A stretch of 46,402 nucleotides of DNA from an uncultured Mediterraneibacter sp. Lineage in GTDB: Bacteria; Bacillota; Clostridia; Lachnospirales; Lachnospiraceae. Location of the stretch: the NCBI RefSeq assembly GCF_934309415.1, contig NZ_CAKRDI010000026.1, positions 1-46,402 on the forward strand, written 5' to 3'. A program made the position numbers and the translations under genes. Below, one piece after another: positions 15,434-24,704 of this stretch. The notes under the pieces were generated by a model. It searched no databases, was not told the origin of the DNA, and worked only from the letters and a program-made list of their open reading frames with translations. Position 1 is the stretch's first letter. Every line of letters begins with the position of its first letter.

Positions 15434-16322
15434 AGATGTGGATAAAACATTTGAGACAGTCCAAGCAGTGGATCATATTACGGCAATGATTCAGGAAGGG
15501 ATGGTATTCGGCCTGACCGGATCGAACGGAGCGGGAAAAAGTACGCTGATGCGGATGATCTGTGGGATCCTGAAGCCGGACAGTGGAGAAATCCTGGTTG
15601 ACGGAGAACCGGTGTGGGAGAATCCATCTGTGAAACAGAACCTTTGTTTCCTGCCGGATACTCCCTGGTTTTTCCAGAATGCGACACTGGAAGTGATGCG
15701 GGATTATTACAGCCAGATCTATACAGAATTTGACAGGAAACAGTTTGATCTCCTGGTGAAGAAGTTTGGGCTGGATCCAAAACAGAAACTGGATGGTTTT
15801 TCAAAAGGAATGAAAAAACAGGCATCCCTGCTTCTGGGAATCTGTACAGGAACAAAATATCTTCTGTGTGACGAGACATTTGACGGACTGGATCCGGTGA
15901 TGCGTCAGGCAGTGAAAAGTCTGTTTGCGGCAGAGATTATGAAACGGGATTTTACACCGGTGATTTCTTCCCATAATCTGAGGGAACTGGAAGATATCTG
16001 TGATACGGTGGGACTGATTCATAAAGGTAAGATCCTTCTGAATCAGGATCTGGATAAGATTAAATGCAGCATCTGCAAATTGCAGTGTGCCTATGGGGAT
16101 GCGAAGAAAGAACAGGAACTGATCCGGGAGTTGAAGATTATCCGGCTGGAACGTTCCGGTTCCCTGATCACGCTGACTGTGCGTGGAGACAGGGATGAGG
16201 TGCTTCGGATCGCACAGGAAAAGGCACCGCTTTTTGCAGAAGTACTTCCGGTAACACTGGAAGAGATATTTATCAGTGAGACGGAGGTGGCAGGCTATGA
16301 CGTCAAAGATTTCATCTATTAA
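15420..16322 (+). CDS. ABC transporter ATP-binding protein
   Basis: A 300-residue ATPase. The Walker A is GSNGAGKST, the signature is FSKGMKKQ (an LSGGQ variant), Walker B is YLLCDETFDGLD and the switch His is in ISSHNLRELED. The C-terminal tail after about residue 215 is the regulatory domain common in YtrB- and BcrA-like ATPases. ATG at 15420 is used because AGAGGGA lies 7 bases before it; a TTG two codons upstream is less likely. It overlaps the GntR gene by 14 bases and the permease gene by 26 bases, so the three form one tightly coupled operon. Substrate unknown; such sets often answer cell-wall-active compounds. Confidence 0.95.
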   Translation: MIEIKDVDKTFETVQAVDHITAMIQEGMVFGLTGSNGAGKSTLMRMICGILKPDSGEILVDGEPVWENPSVKQNLCFLPDTPWFFQNATLEVMRDYYSQIYTEFDRKQFDLLVKKFGLDPKQKLDGFSKGMKKQASLLLGICTGTKYLLCDETFDGLDPVMRQAVKSLFAAEIMKRDFTPVISSHNLRELEDICDTVGLIHKGKILLNQDLDKIKCSICKLQCAYGDAKKEQELIRELKIIRLERSGSLITLTVRGDRDEVLRIAQEKAPLFAEVLPVTLEEIFISETEVAGYDVKDFIY

Positions 16323-18423
16323 ATTGATTGCAGGAGAGATCCGAAGAAAAGCGTATCTGGAGCTGATGACAGCAATGATATTGTTCTGTATGATGCCGGG
16401 CTATGCGATGATCCGGGTGGAAGGTGCGCTGAAATACATGGGCACTCTGCAGGAGAGCAATAAAGGGGTGGTGAGGAATTTTTTCCCGGGACTGATCAAT
16501 GGAGGAACATTTTCTCTTCTGATGTTTGTCATTGGAATTCTGGCAATAGTGTTTGCAGCAGCGGAATTTGGCTATATCCATTCAAGGGAGAAGATTGATT
16601 TTTATCATGCTCTGCCGGTTAAAAGAGAGAAGATTTTTCAAATCAGGTATCTGAGTGGGCTTTTGATTTTTCTGATCCCTTATGTGATCTGTACAGGACT
16701 GGTGATCCTGACCGGAGTAACTCATGGAATTATGAATGGAGAGGTATTGGTAAAGAGTCTGCAGGCTATGCTGGGAGGAATCCTCGGATTTATTCTGATC
16801 TATCATGTGGGAATCGTGGGCATGCTGTTGTGTGGCCAGACAATCATTGGAATCATTGCATCGGGAGTGCTGCTGATTTATTGTAATATGGTATTTTCGA
16901 TGGTATCAAATCTGGGGAGTATCTATTTTTCTTCCTACAGTTACCGCACAGGTGTTACTGTGATAAAGAATGTGGGTGAATACCTTTCTCCCGGATATAT
17001 GTATTATAAGCTGCTCCTTCGGACTGCAGAACAGGAAACAGGTTCACTGAATCATCTGATCGTGGCAGCATTGCTGATGAGCGTACTGCTTTTTGCGGCC
17101 GGAGTTCTGCTGCATCGGAGATATCCTTCAGAGATGGCGGGAAAAGCACTGGCATATCCACATTTTGAATCGTTGATCAAAGTAATGATCTGTGTTCCGG
17201 CAGGAATCACCGCAGGAGCGTTCTTTTACGGATATGTGATCGGTACCATTTCAGGAGCATCCGAAGCAAGATGGGTAATAGTACTTAGTATCGGAATTAC
17301 GGTAATCTTCTGTGCGGTGACAGATTTTCTGTGTCACAGGGATTTGAAGAAGATTGTTCAGGGATGGAAATCATCCTTGATCTCAATTGGAACTGTTGCG
17401 ATTATTCTTTTAATCTTTTCACTGGATCTGTTTGGATATGATACATATCTTCCGTCGGCAGATAAACTGGCAAGTGTATCCTTTTATCCGGAGACACTGG
17501 GGGTATATTTTGAATACCCGGAGTATCAGACGGAGAAAGAAATTAAAGTGACAGGAGAAGAGAAGCAGCTGATCCTGGATCTTGCGGCAGTGGGAATTGA
17601 TAATCTGTCAGATGGACTGAGCCAGAGTACGCTTGACGAAGCGGATGACTCTTATCTGAGTGTAGCTTTTTGCTATCAGATGAAAAGCGGAAGAAAAGTA
17701 CAGAGATGTTATATTGTTGGAAGAGAGGATGTATTAGATACAGTGGAAAAACTGTGCGAGAAAGAAAAATACAGAAAAGAGATCTTCCCGATTTTTTCAA
17801 TGGAGGAAAAAAAGATCAGCCTTCTGAGTATCAGGGATATAGAGGGAAAACAGACTGCGTTGAATCTTACGGAAGAAGAGAGAAAACAGTTGCTGGATGC
17901 ATATAAGAAAGATGTATTGAATGCGGATATCCGGGAACTGGATAAAAACTCTGCGATGGGTGAGATGATGATCACTTATGCGGAGGAGGTACAGAATGAA
18001 TACATGGACTGGGATGAAATCAACATACAGGGTGGAATCAGTCAGATTAATAATTTCTATATTTATGCAGATTACAAGAATACACTTTCCTGTCTGAAAG
18101 AGCATGGGGTAGAAATTCAGAAGTCGATTGATCCGGCAGAGGTAAATGGTATTACGATTTACGATTATGAGGAAGAAGGAGGATCTGCTAAGGCATGGCT
18201 GAATGATTTCCTGAGTCAGCTGAAAAATAAAGAGACAGCTCAGGAGGAAGGATATGGAGTCAGAGTTTTTGTGACGGATCCGGAAGATATCCAATATGTT
18301 CTGAAACATATTCTGTACGGAAATACAGGAATCCTTGGGAATATTGGACAGGGTTACAGTATTTATGCCAATATTTCTACAATCTACGGAAGTAATAATG
18401 AGATGATGTATTATTTGAAATAA
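16297..18423 (+). CDS. ABC transporter permease with a C-terminal DUF6449-like domain
   Basis: A 708-residue membrane protein. The N-terminal 390 residues hold about ten hydrophobic helices in ABC-2-like order (ELMTAMILFCMMPGYAM, LLMFVIGILAIVFAAAEFG, LLIFLIPYVICTGLVIL and more). The REKIDFYHALPVKR loop is typical of these permeases. The last 310 residues are soluble and acidic, and probably face outside; they resemble the DUF6449 domain of Clostridia permeases. The ATG at 16297 is used, with GGAGGTGG 7 bases upstream, rather than an in-frame GTG at 16276. It pairs with the ATPase encoded just before. The transported substrate is not known. Confidence 0.9.
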   Translation: MTSKISSIKLIAGEIRRKAYLELMTAMILFCMMPGYAMIRVEGALKYMGTLQESNKGVVRNFFPGLINGGTFSLLMFVIGILAIVFAAAEFGYIHSREKIDFYHALPVKREKIFQIRYLSGLLIFLIPYVICTGLVILTGVTHGIMNGEVLVKSLQAMLGGILGFILIYHVGIVGMLLCGQTIIGIIASGVLLIYCNMVFSMVSNLGSIYFSSYSYRTGVTVIKNVGEYLSPGYMYYKLLLRTAEQETGSLNHLIVAALLMSVLLFAAGVLLHRRYPSEMAGKALAYPHFESLIKVMICVPAGITAGAFFYGYVIGTISGASEARWVIVLSIGITVIFCAVTDFLCHRDLKKIVQGWKSSLISIGTVAIILLIFSLDLFGYDTYLPSADKLASVSFYPETLGVYFEYPEYQTEKEIKVTGEEKQLILDLAAVGIDNLSDGLSQSTLDEADDSYLSVAFCYQMKSGRKVQRCYIVGREDVLDTVEKLCEKEKYRKEIFPIFSMEEKKISLLSIRDIEGKQTALNLTEEERKQLLDAYKKDVLNADIRELDKNSAMGEMMITYAEEVQNEYMDWDEINIQGGISQINNFYIYADYKNTLSCLKEHGVEIQKSIDPAEVNGITIYDYEEEGGSAKAWLNDFLSQLKNKETAQEEGYGVRVFVTDPEDIQYVLKHILYGNTGILGNIGQGYSIYANISTIYGSNNEMMYYLK

Positions 18424-18435
18424 AAATGTAAATGT

Positions 18436-18468
18436 GTTACTGTTCACAGGTAACCTGCAAACAGTAAC
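18436..18468 (-). repeat. Solo hairpin C after the permease gene
   Basis: GTTACTGTTCACAGG...CTGCAAACAGTAAC, identical in sequence to the copy at 221-253. It starts 12 bases after the permease stop and precedes the folate promoter. Confidence 0.88.
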
Positions 18469-18508
18469 GTAAATGTACTTTTGATATGCAAATCACAGGA
18501 TTTTAAGC

Positions 18509-18537
18509 TTGTTAGAACCCTGGAATGGTGGTATGAT
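18509..18537 (+). promoter_or_regulatory. Sigma-A promoter of the folate operon
   Basis: TTGTTA (18509-18514), a 17-base spacer and TATGAT (18532-18537). An inverted repeat GTGCTGTTC (18539-18547) / GAACGGCAC (18564-18572) straddles the expected transcription start. It could be an operator, or a 5' hairpin if transcription starts early. I do not recognise it as a known folate riboswitch. Confidence 0.65.
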
Positions 18538-18661
18538 AGTGCTGTTCAGCCGAAAGACTGGTGGAACGGCACTTTCTGAATTTCAGATGATCTGAATCTG
18601 AGTGAAACAGAAAGTAAAAGAAAAATAGACAGAAAACAAAACATAAGAGAGGGAACAAAAC

Positions 18662-20056
18662 GTGACCTATAAAGAAGCAAGGGTATATTTGGACGAGATG
18701 TCGAAATACGGAAGTGTACTTGGCTTAGATACGATTCGAGGTCTGTTGCGTGAGCTGGGAAATCCTCAGGATGACTTAAAGTTCATACATATTGCAGGAA
18801 CGAATGGCAAGGGATCTGTGCTTGCATACACTTCAACAATTTTAAGTGAGGCGGGATACAGAACCGGGCGGTATGTCTCACCAACAGTAGTCTCTTATCT
18901 GGAGAAGATTCAGGTGGATGGAACCTGGATCGCGGAAGAAGATTTCGCAGAACTGACAGAGAAAGTAAAAGAAGCTATTGCCCGGATGGAAGCCGCAGGA
19001 GAGAATCTCCCAACGGTCTTTGAAGCAGAGACGGCGATAGCTTTTTTATATTTCCGGAAGAGGAACTGTGACCTGGTAGTACTTGAGACAGGACTTGGCG
19101 GAGCGACAGATGCGACCAATATTATAAAGAATACAATCTGTGCAGCATTTGCAACGATCAGTGAAGATCATCTTGGTGTGATCGGAAATAATCTGGAAGA
19201 GATCGCGGAGACAAAGTCCGGAATTATTAAACCGGGGTGTCAGGTAGTATCTGCAAGACAGAAAGAATTGGTAAGAGAGGTTCTGAAACGTAAGATACAG
19301 AGCGTGATATTGGAGAGCAGAACACAGCAAAAAGTGAACGAAAGAAATGGATTTACAGAGGCGGAGCCTGAAAAGATGCAGATCCGTAAAGAAAATCTGT
19401 ATGGAATCGAATTTTCTTATAAAGAATTTACAGAGATGAAGAGTCCGCTGGTGGGACAGTGCCAGATTGAAAATCTGGCTACAGCTCTGGAAGTAATCCG
19501 TTGTCTGCGAAGACTTGGATATGAGATTTCAGAGGAGCAGGTAAGAAGTAGTCTTTCAAAGACGAGATGGCCGGGAAGATTTACATTGCTTTCAGAACAT
19601 CCGTTATTTTTAATTGACGGCGCGCATAATGAAGATGCGGCACTGAAACTGAAAGAAACGATTCTGCGATATCTGCCGGGAAAAAGGCTGACCCTTATCA
19701 TGGGTGTGTTTAAGGATAAAGAATATGAGAAGATCACTTCCATTCTTTGTCCGCTGGCAGAGAAAGTATACACAGTAAATTTACCGAATGCAGGAAGAAC
19801 CCTTTCGGCGGAAGAACTGGCGGTATGCGCGAAACGCTGGTGCGACAGAACCGAAGCTGTGGGAGATATCCGGTCTGCTGTGGAACGGGCAGTTCGGGAA
19901 GCAGAGCAGGATTTAAAACAGGAAACAGAGCAAGGAGAAAATTCTGATGCAACAACAGCTTCCTGTGCAGAAAAAGAAGATCGTGCAATTCTGTCATGTG
20001 GCTCGTTATCTTATCTTGGTGAAGTGAGCAGAATGATTGAAGAAATAAAGTTATAA
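18662..20056 (+). CDS. folC: Folylpolyglutamate synthase / dihydrofolate synthase
   Basis: FolC adds glutamate to dihydropteroate and then to folates, using ATP. The 464-residue protein has the Mur-ligase-like ATP site IAGTNGKGSVLAYT, the omega-loop region ATISEDHLGVIGNN, and in the C-terminal lobe WPGRFTLL and DGAHNEDA. The length is usual for the family; residues 415-440 are a Gln/Glu-rich insertion. The start is GTG at 18662, after GAGAGGGA; it begins the folate operon about 120 bases after the promoter. Its last codons carry a 17-base string that reappears 110 bases downstream. Confidence 0.95.
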   Translation: MTYKEARVYLDEMSKYGSVLGLDTIRGLLRELGNPQDDLKFIHIAGTNGKGSVLAYTSTILSEAGYRTGRYVSPTVVSYLEKIQVDGTWIAEEDFAELTEKVKEAIARMEAAGENLPTVFEAETAIAFLYFRKRNCDLVVLETGLGGATDATNIIKNTICAAFATISEDHLGVIGNNLEEIAETKSGIIKPGCQVVSARQKELVREVLKRKIQSVILESRTQQKVNERNGFTEAEPEKMQIRKENLYGIEFSYKEFTEMKSPLVGQCQIENLATALEVIRCLRRLGYEISEEQVRSSLSKTRWPGRFTLLSEHPLFLIDGAHNEDAALKLKETILRYLPGKRLTLIMGVFKDKEYEKITSILCPLAEKVYTVNLPNAGRTLSAEELAVCAKRWCDRTEAVGDIRSAVERAVREAEQDLKQETEQGENSDATTASCAEKEDRAILSCGSLSYLGEVSRMIEEIKL

Positions 20057-20173
20057 TGAAAGACGTCAGAAGAGCGATAACAATATCGTTATAAAAACGA
20101 AAAGCTACAGATGGAACAACGCTGCTACATGAAGTGAGCAGAATGACAGATACTACGAGGAAGGAAGAAAGAA

Positions 20174-20734
20174 ATGATAGATCATGAGAAAGTAGAGCAG
20201 GCGGTACGTCTCCTGCTGGAAGGCATCGGGGAGGATGTGAACCGGGAAGGACTGATTGACACACCGGACAGAATTGCCCGGATGTATGAAGAGATATACG
20301 GCGGAATGGAAGAAGATGCAGGAGTTCATCTTGCGAAGACATTTACTGTGGAAAGCAGTGAGATGGTGATTGAAAAAGATATTACATTTTATTCTACCTG
20401 TGAACATCATCTGCTTCCTTTCTACGGAAAAGCGCACATTGCTTATATCCCGGATGGAAAAGTGGTGGGCTTAAGCAAGCTGGCACGTACAGTGGAAGTA
20501 TTTGCAAGAAGACTGCAGCTTCAGGAACAGCTGACCGGTCAGATCGCAGATGCGCTGATGGAATATATGCAGCCAAAGGGAGCCATTGTCATGATCGAGG
20601 CAGAGCATATGTGCATGACAATGCGTGGAATCAAAAAGCCGGGCAGCCAGACGGTGACACTTGCAAGACGTGGTGTGTTTGAGACAGACCCGGCACTGGA
20701 AGAGCGTTTTTTTAGAATGTTAGACAGAAAATGA
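20174..20734 (+). CDS. folE: GTP cyclohydrolase I
   Basis: FolE turns GTP into 7,8-dihydroneopterin triphosphate, the first step of pterin and folate synthesis. The 186-residue protein has the zinc and active-site block [20 protein letters not shown], the family block [17 protein letters not shown] and a second zinc cysteine in [18 protein letters not shown] stands before the ATG. The 117-base gap from folC contains a short copy of the folC 3' end and no gene. Confidence 0.97.
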   Translation: MIDHEKVEQAVRLLLEGIGEDVNREGLIDTPDRIARMYEEIYGGMEEDAGVHLAKTFTVESSEMVIEKDITFYSTCEHHLLPFYGKAHIAYIPDGKVVGLSKLARTVEVFARRLQLQEQLTGQIADALMEYMQPKGAIVMIEAEHMCMTMRGIKKPGSQTVTLARRGVFETDPALEERFFRMLDRK

Positions 20735-20928
20735 AAATAGAGAAGAAGCAGACTGGCTTTGAGAGAATACGCACTGCATCGTAGAATGGAGATGTTACAG
20801 ATATCAGGGTGCGCAAAGACACGTTGCTTAAAAAATGAGTTCAGTGAAACAAATAGTGTTATAGAGTTGGGATATAGATCTGACAGAATGATTTAGAAAA
20901 AATAAAACGAAAAGAAGTGGCTTGAACG

Positions 20929-21435
20929 ATGGAACTGACGAATATGCGCCGTGTGAATGCGGTGATCAATCACTGGGTGTACCAGGATTACTATAAGCGG
21001 ATTGAGAAAATAGAAAAAGACAGGATCTTCTGCTGTCACCAGATGATTCATCTGCTGGACGTGGCGAGAATCGCTTATATTACGAATCTGGAGCAGAATC
21101 TCGGATTTGATAAGGAAGTAATTTATACAGCAGCGGTCCTGCATGATATTGGAAAATCATTTCAGTATAAGTGGCGGATTCCGCATGAGATTGCAGGAGA
21201 AAAAGTTGCAAATGAGATCCTGAATACACTGCCGGAAGATGTGAATTACACAGAAGAGGAGAAAGCTCTGATTCTGAAAGCAGTCCGTGGTCATCGTAGA
21301 AAACAGGAAGACATGGAACCGATCGAGCAGCTTTTCTATGAAAGTGACAAGCGTTCAAGAATGTGCTTTGCCTGTAAGGCAGAGAAACAGTGCAACTGGA
21401 GTGAAGAAGAGAAGAACAGGGAGATAAAGATATGA
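20929..21435 (+). CDS. HD-domain hydrolase inside the folate operon
   Basis: A 168-residue HD-superfamily protein. Metal-binding residues are seen in order: His41 (HLLDVARIA), His72-Asp73 (LHDIGKS), His86 (RIPHEIAG), His122 (RGHRRK) and Asp140 (YESDKRSR). The H-HD-H-H-D set is the one found in di-metal HD phosphohydrolases. Near the end Cys146, Cys149 and Cys155 (CFACKAEKQC) may bind another metal. Its stop overlaps the folP start (ATGA), so it is translated together with folate enzymes. No Nudix hydrolase for dihydroneopterin triphosphate is seen in the operon, so this protein could remove phosphates at that step; this is inference. The ribosome site before the ATG is weak. Confidence 0.85.
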   Translation: MELTNMRRVNAVINHWVYQDYYKRIEKIEKDRIFCCHQMIHLLDVARIAYITNLEQNLGFDKEVIYTAAVLHDIGKSFQYKWRIPHEIAGEKVANEILNTLPEDVNYTEEEKALILKAVRGHRRKQEDMEPIEQLFYESDKRSRMCFACKAEKQCNWSEEEKNREIKI

Positions 21436-22244
21436 TCATAGGCAACAGAGAATTTGACGTAAAGAATCATACATATATCATGGGAATCCTGAATGTAACA
21501 CCGGATTCCTTTTCCGATGGAGGAAAATTTAACGGGATGGATGCAGCACTTACACATGCTGAGCAGATGATCCGTGAAGGAGCAGATATCATTGATGTGG
21601 GTGGAGAGTCTACCAGACCGGGACATACACAGATTACAGACGAGGAAGAAATCGCACGCGTGACACCGGTGATCGAGCAGTTAAAGAAGAATTTTGATGT
21701 ACCGGTTTCTATTGATAGTTATAAAAGTAGTGTGGCAGAGGCAGCTTTGCAGGCAGGGGCAGATCTGGTCAATGATATCTGGGGATTGAAATACGATCCG
21801 AAGATGGCAGCAGTGATTGCAAAGTATAAAGCAGCGTGCTGCCTGATGCATAACAGAGACAAGGCAGAGTATCAGGAGTTTCTGAAAGATTTTATGGAAG
21901 ATATGAGAGAGTGTGTGAGACTGGGAAAAGAAGCAGGAATTGAGGATGATAAGATCATTTTGGATCCGGGAGTTGGATTTGGAAAGACTTATGAGATGAA
22001 TCTTGAGATCATCAACCGTATGGAAATCATGGATGAACTGGGTTATCCGGTGCTTCTTGGAACTTCCAGAAAATCGGTGATCGGACTGACACTGGATCTT
22101 CCGACAGACCAGAGAGAAGAAGGAACGATGGTAACGACTGTGTTCGGAGTACAGAAAGGATGCGCTTTTGTCCGTGTGCATGACGTAGAGAAAAATCGTC
22201 GTGCAATCATAATGACAGAAGCACTGCTGGGAAAGAAAAGATGA
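21432..22244 (+). CDS. folP: Dihydropteroate synthase
   Basis: FolP joins 6-hydroxymethyl-dihydropterin pyrophosphate to p-aminobenzoate; it is the sulfonamide target. The 270-residue TIM barrel shows the family blocks MGILNVTPDSFSDGG, DIIDVGGESTRPG, VSIDSYKSSVA, NDIWGL, ILDPGVGFGKT and LGTSRKS. The length is typical. It overlaps the HD gene (ATGA) upstream and folBK (ATGA) downstream. Confidence 0.98.
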   Translation: MIIGNREFDVKNHTYIMGILNVTPDSFSDGGKFNGMDAALTHAEQMIREGADIIDVGGESTRPGHTQITDEEEIARVTPVIEQLKKNFDVPVSIDSYKSSVAEAALQAGADLVNDIWGLKYDPKMAAVIAKYKAACCLMHNRDKAEYQEFLKDFMEDMRECVRLGKEAGIEDDKIILDPGVGFGKTYEMNLEIINRMEIMDELGYPVLLGTSRKSVIGLTLDLPTDQREEGTMVTTVFGVQKGCAFVRVHDVEKNRRAIIMTEALLGKKR

Positions 22245-23068
22245 AATTGGATCAGATAAAAATAGAAGATCTGGAAGTATTTGCCAATCATGGTGTATTT
22301 CCAGAGGAAAATGTACTGGGACAGAAATTCGTTGTCTCAGCAGTTCTTTATACAGATACCAGAAAAGCAGGACTGACAGATGAACTGTCTGCTTCAATCC
22401 ATTATGGAGAGGTCAGTGCATTTATCACGGAATACCTGAAAAGTCATACTTACAAACTGCTTGAGAGAGCGGCAGAAAGTCTGGCAGAGGCACTTTTGTT
22501 ACAGACACCGGGACTGGAAAAAGTGGAACTTGAGATCAAAAAACCGTGGGCTCCGGTGGGACTTCCACTGAAAACAGTGAGTGTGAAGATTGAGCGTGAA
22601 TGGCATACAGCCTATATTGCGCTGGGATCCAATATAGGAGACAGTGAGAAGCTGCTGCAGGATGCAGTAAAGGAACTGGATGCGCTGAGGGGAAATTCTG
22701 TAGAGAAAGTCTCTGATTTTATTACGACACCACCGTACGGTGTGACAGATCAGCCGGATTTCCTGAACGGATGTCTGAAGCTTAGAACGCTGTTGTATCC
22801 AAAGGAACTTCTGGCCGAGATGAATCGGATTGAACAGGAGGCCGGAAGAGAGCGAATCATTCACTGGGGACCGAGAACATTGGATCTGGATCTGATCTTT
22901 TACGATGATCTGATCTCGGAAGAAGATGATCTGTGTATTCCGCATGTGGAAATGCATAAACGAACATTTGTGTTGGAGCCACTGGAGCAGATCGCGCCAT
23001 ATAAACGCCATCCGGGAAATGGAAAAACTGTAAGAGAGATGTTGCAGGAGTTACAACATTTTGGATAA
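22241..23068 (+). CDS. folBK: Fused dihydroneopterin aldolase / HPPK
   Basis: Two folate enzymes in one 275-residue chain. Residues 1-118 are FolB (dihydroneopterin aldolase): VFANHGVFPEENVLGQKF, SIHYGEVSAF and LEIKKPWAPVGLP. Residues 119-275 are FolK (pyrophosphokinase): AYIALGSNIGDSE, TPPYGVTDQPDFLNG and the catalytic WGPRTLDLDLIFYD with its Asp pair. The fusion passes 6-hydroxymethyl-dihydropterin from one step to the next. It is the last gene of the folate operon and is followed by a strong terminator. Confidence 0.97.
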   Translation: MKLDQIKIEDLEVFANHGVFPEENVLGQKFVVSAVLYTDTRKAGLTDELSASIHYGEVSAFITEYLKSHTYKLLERAAESLAEALLLQTPGLEKVELEIKKPWAPVGLPLKTVSVKIEREWHTAYIALGSNIGDSEKLLQDAVKELDALRGNSVEKVSDFITTPPYGVTDQPDFLNGCLKLRTLLYPKELLAEMNRIEQEAGRERIIHWGPRTLDLDLIFYDDLISEEDDLCIPHVEMHKRTFVLEPLEQIAPYKRHPGNGKTVREMLQELQHFG

Positions 23069-23085
23069 AAATTACAGAGAAGTAA

Positions 23086-23135
23086 AAAAACAGTTCCGTA
23101 TGCAATGGATACAGGTTGCATACGGAACTGTTTTT
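23086..23135. terminator. Terminator at the end of the folate operon
   Basis: Arms 23086-23105 and 23116-23135 are exact reverse complements (20 bp, core CAGTTCCGTATGCAA) around a ten-base loop. The left arm begins with an A-run and the right arm ends with a T-run, so it may also serve the convergent aroA operon. Confidence 0.93.
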
Positions 23136-23218
23136 ATGCCGCGATTCAGATACAATCCCCTATAAATTGAGGCCTGCATTTTACAGGGAGTGTTATGCGG
23201 GTATGGTCTGTGATTTAC

Positions 23219-23362
23219 GTTACTTGTTCACAGCATAGCTGCAAACAGTAACGCATCTCGCCATTTAGAATCGTCTGCGACGATGGGCGAGATGCATTCA
23301 GGCCAAAACGTGCATCCTCATAGCTAATCAGCAAAGTGATTAGCTATGGTCTGAACAGTAAC
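23219..23362 (-). mobile_element. Full-length triple-hairpin element in reverse orientation
   Basis: Order C, B, A on the plus strand: GTTACTTGTTCACAGC... then hairpin B with inner stem ATCGTC-TGC-GACGAT, then hairpin A remade as TAGCTAATCA...TGATTAGCTA, ending TGAACAGTAAC. Hairpin A has a different stem sequence from the copies at 6530 and 31728, yet still pairs. One extra T lies in the left end. It ends five bases from the aroA stop codon. Confidence 0.88.
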
Positions 23363-23366
23363 TGAT

Positions 23367-24665
23367 TTACAGCAGGTTCTCAAATGTATCGTAGAATGTA
23401 GGGTAGGAGACATCTACACATTTACTGTCCAGAATCTTCGTGTGGCCTTCGGCAACCAGAGCGGCGATGCTGAATGCCATTGCAATACGGTGGTCAAGAA
23501 GTGTGTGGATGGAAGCACCTTTTAATTTATTTCCTCCATGAATGATCATGCCATCGTCTGTCGGAGTGACATCGCATCCCATTGCTTTTAAGTTGTCTGT
23601 AACTGTTTCGATACGGTCAGTCTCTTTGACTTTCAGCTCTGCCGCATTGCGGATTACAGTGGTTCCTTCAGCAACAGCAGCCATTACGGCGATGATCGGA
23701 ATCTCGTCGATCAGAGTCGGGATGATGGATCCTTCAATGGTTGTGCCGTGGAGCTTGCTTGTACGAACAAGAATATCGGCAATCTTTTCGCCGCCTTCTG
23801 TGCGTTCGTTCAGCAGAGTAATATCACCACCCATATCTTCGCATACTTTGAGGATACCGGCACGGGTCGGGTTGATGCCGACATTTTCTACCAGAATCTC
23901 GGAATCCGGAACGATCAGTCCGGCGGCAATAAAGTAAGCAGCGGAAGAGATGTCTCCCGGAACTGCGATTTTCTGTCCGTAAAGTTCGTTGCATGGACAG
24001 ATGGATGCAGTTGCTTTTGTGCTTCCAATCTCAAAAGAGGAGCGGATATCAGCACCGAATTCTTTAAGCATCAGCTCGGTGTGATTCCTTGAAAGGCTTG
24101 GCTCTGTGACAGAGGTTTCACCATCTGCATACAGTCCGGCAAGGAGCAGGCAGGATTTTACCTGTGCACTTGCAACCGGAGAATCATAATGAATTCCGTG
24201 GAGCTGAGATGGTGTAATGTAAAGTGGAGCACATCCGTTCCGGAGAATGCTGGAGATATTTGCCCCCATCTGTGTCAGTGGATCGATGATTCGTTTCATC
24301 GGGCGGGAATTCAGGGAATCGTCTCCTGAAAGTTTGGAGTCAAATGGCTGTCCGGCAAGAATACCGGAGATCAGACGTGTGGTCGTTCCGCTGTTTCCTA
24401 CATCCAGAATACTGGACGGAGCGGAAAGACCGTGAAGCCCTTTTCCGTGAACGGTCACTGCGGACAGATTTTCATTTGTTTCAATATCAATGCCAAGAGT
24501 GCGGAAACAACGGATGGTGGCAAGGCAGTCCGCGCCGGAAAGGAAATTGGTAATCTCGGTTGTTCCATTGGCGATGGAACCGAACATCACACAGCGGTGG
24601 GAGATGGATTTGTCTCCCGGGATTGTTACTTTTCCTTTTAATCCTGTAATATTACATAATTCCAT
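23367..24665 (-). CDS. aroA: 3-phosphoshikimate 1-carboxyvinyltransferase (EPSP synthase)
   Basis: AroA transfers enolpyruvyl from PEP to shikimate 3-phosphate, the sixth step of the shikimate pathway. The 432-residue protein shows the family blocks GDKSISHRCVMFGSIA near the N-terminus, DVGNSGTTTRLISGIL with the PEP-binding loop, SRPMKRIIDPL, PGDISSAAYFIAAG, IDEIPIIAVMA and KVKETDRI. Length is normal. It lies 160 bases after tyrA on the same strand; a shortened MITE-like element fills that gap, so co-transcription is likely but not certain. Confidence 0.98.
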   Translation of the reverse strand: MELCNITGLKGKVTIPGDKSISHRCVMFGSIANGTTEITNFLSGADCLATIRCFRTLGIDIETNENLSAVTVHGKGLHGLSAPSSILDVGNSGTTTRLISGILAGQPFDSKLSGDDSLNSRPMKRIIDPLTQMGANISSILRNGCAPLYITPSQLHGIHYDSPVASAQVKSCLLLAGLYADGETSVTEPSLSRNHTELMLKEFGADIRSSFEIGSTKATASICPCNELYGQKIAVPGDISSAAYFIAAGLIVPDSEILVENVGINPTRAGILKVCEDMGGDITLLNERTEGGEKIADILVRTSKLHGTTIEGSIIPTLIDEIPIIAVMAAVAEGTTVIRNAAELKVKETDRIETVTDNLKAMGCDVTPTDDGMIIHGGNKLKGASIHTLLDHRIAMAFSIAALVAEGHTKILDSKCVDVSYPTFYDTFENLL

Positions 24666-24704
24666 AATTTATCTTTCCTCGTATCTTTCCTGAAATTTAT
24701 ATCA

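Noticed and set aside
18436..18468. Solo hairpin C as an intrinsic terminator
   Set aside because: No T-run follows any copy; separate true terminators are found nearby in several cases.
18481..18660. Known THF riboswitch before folC
   Set aside because: The sequence does not show the conserved THF aptamer core that I know; only a simple inverted repeat is visible.
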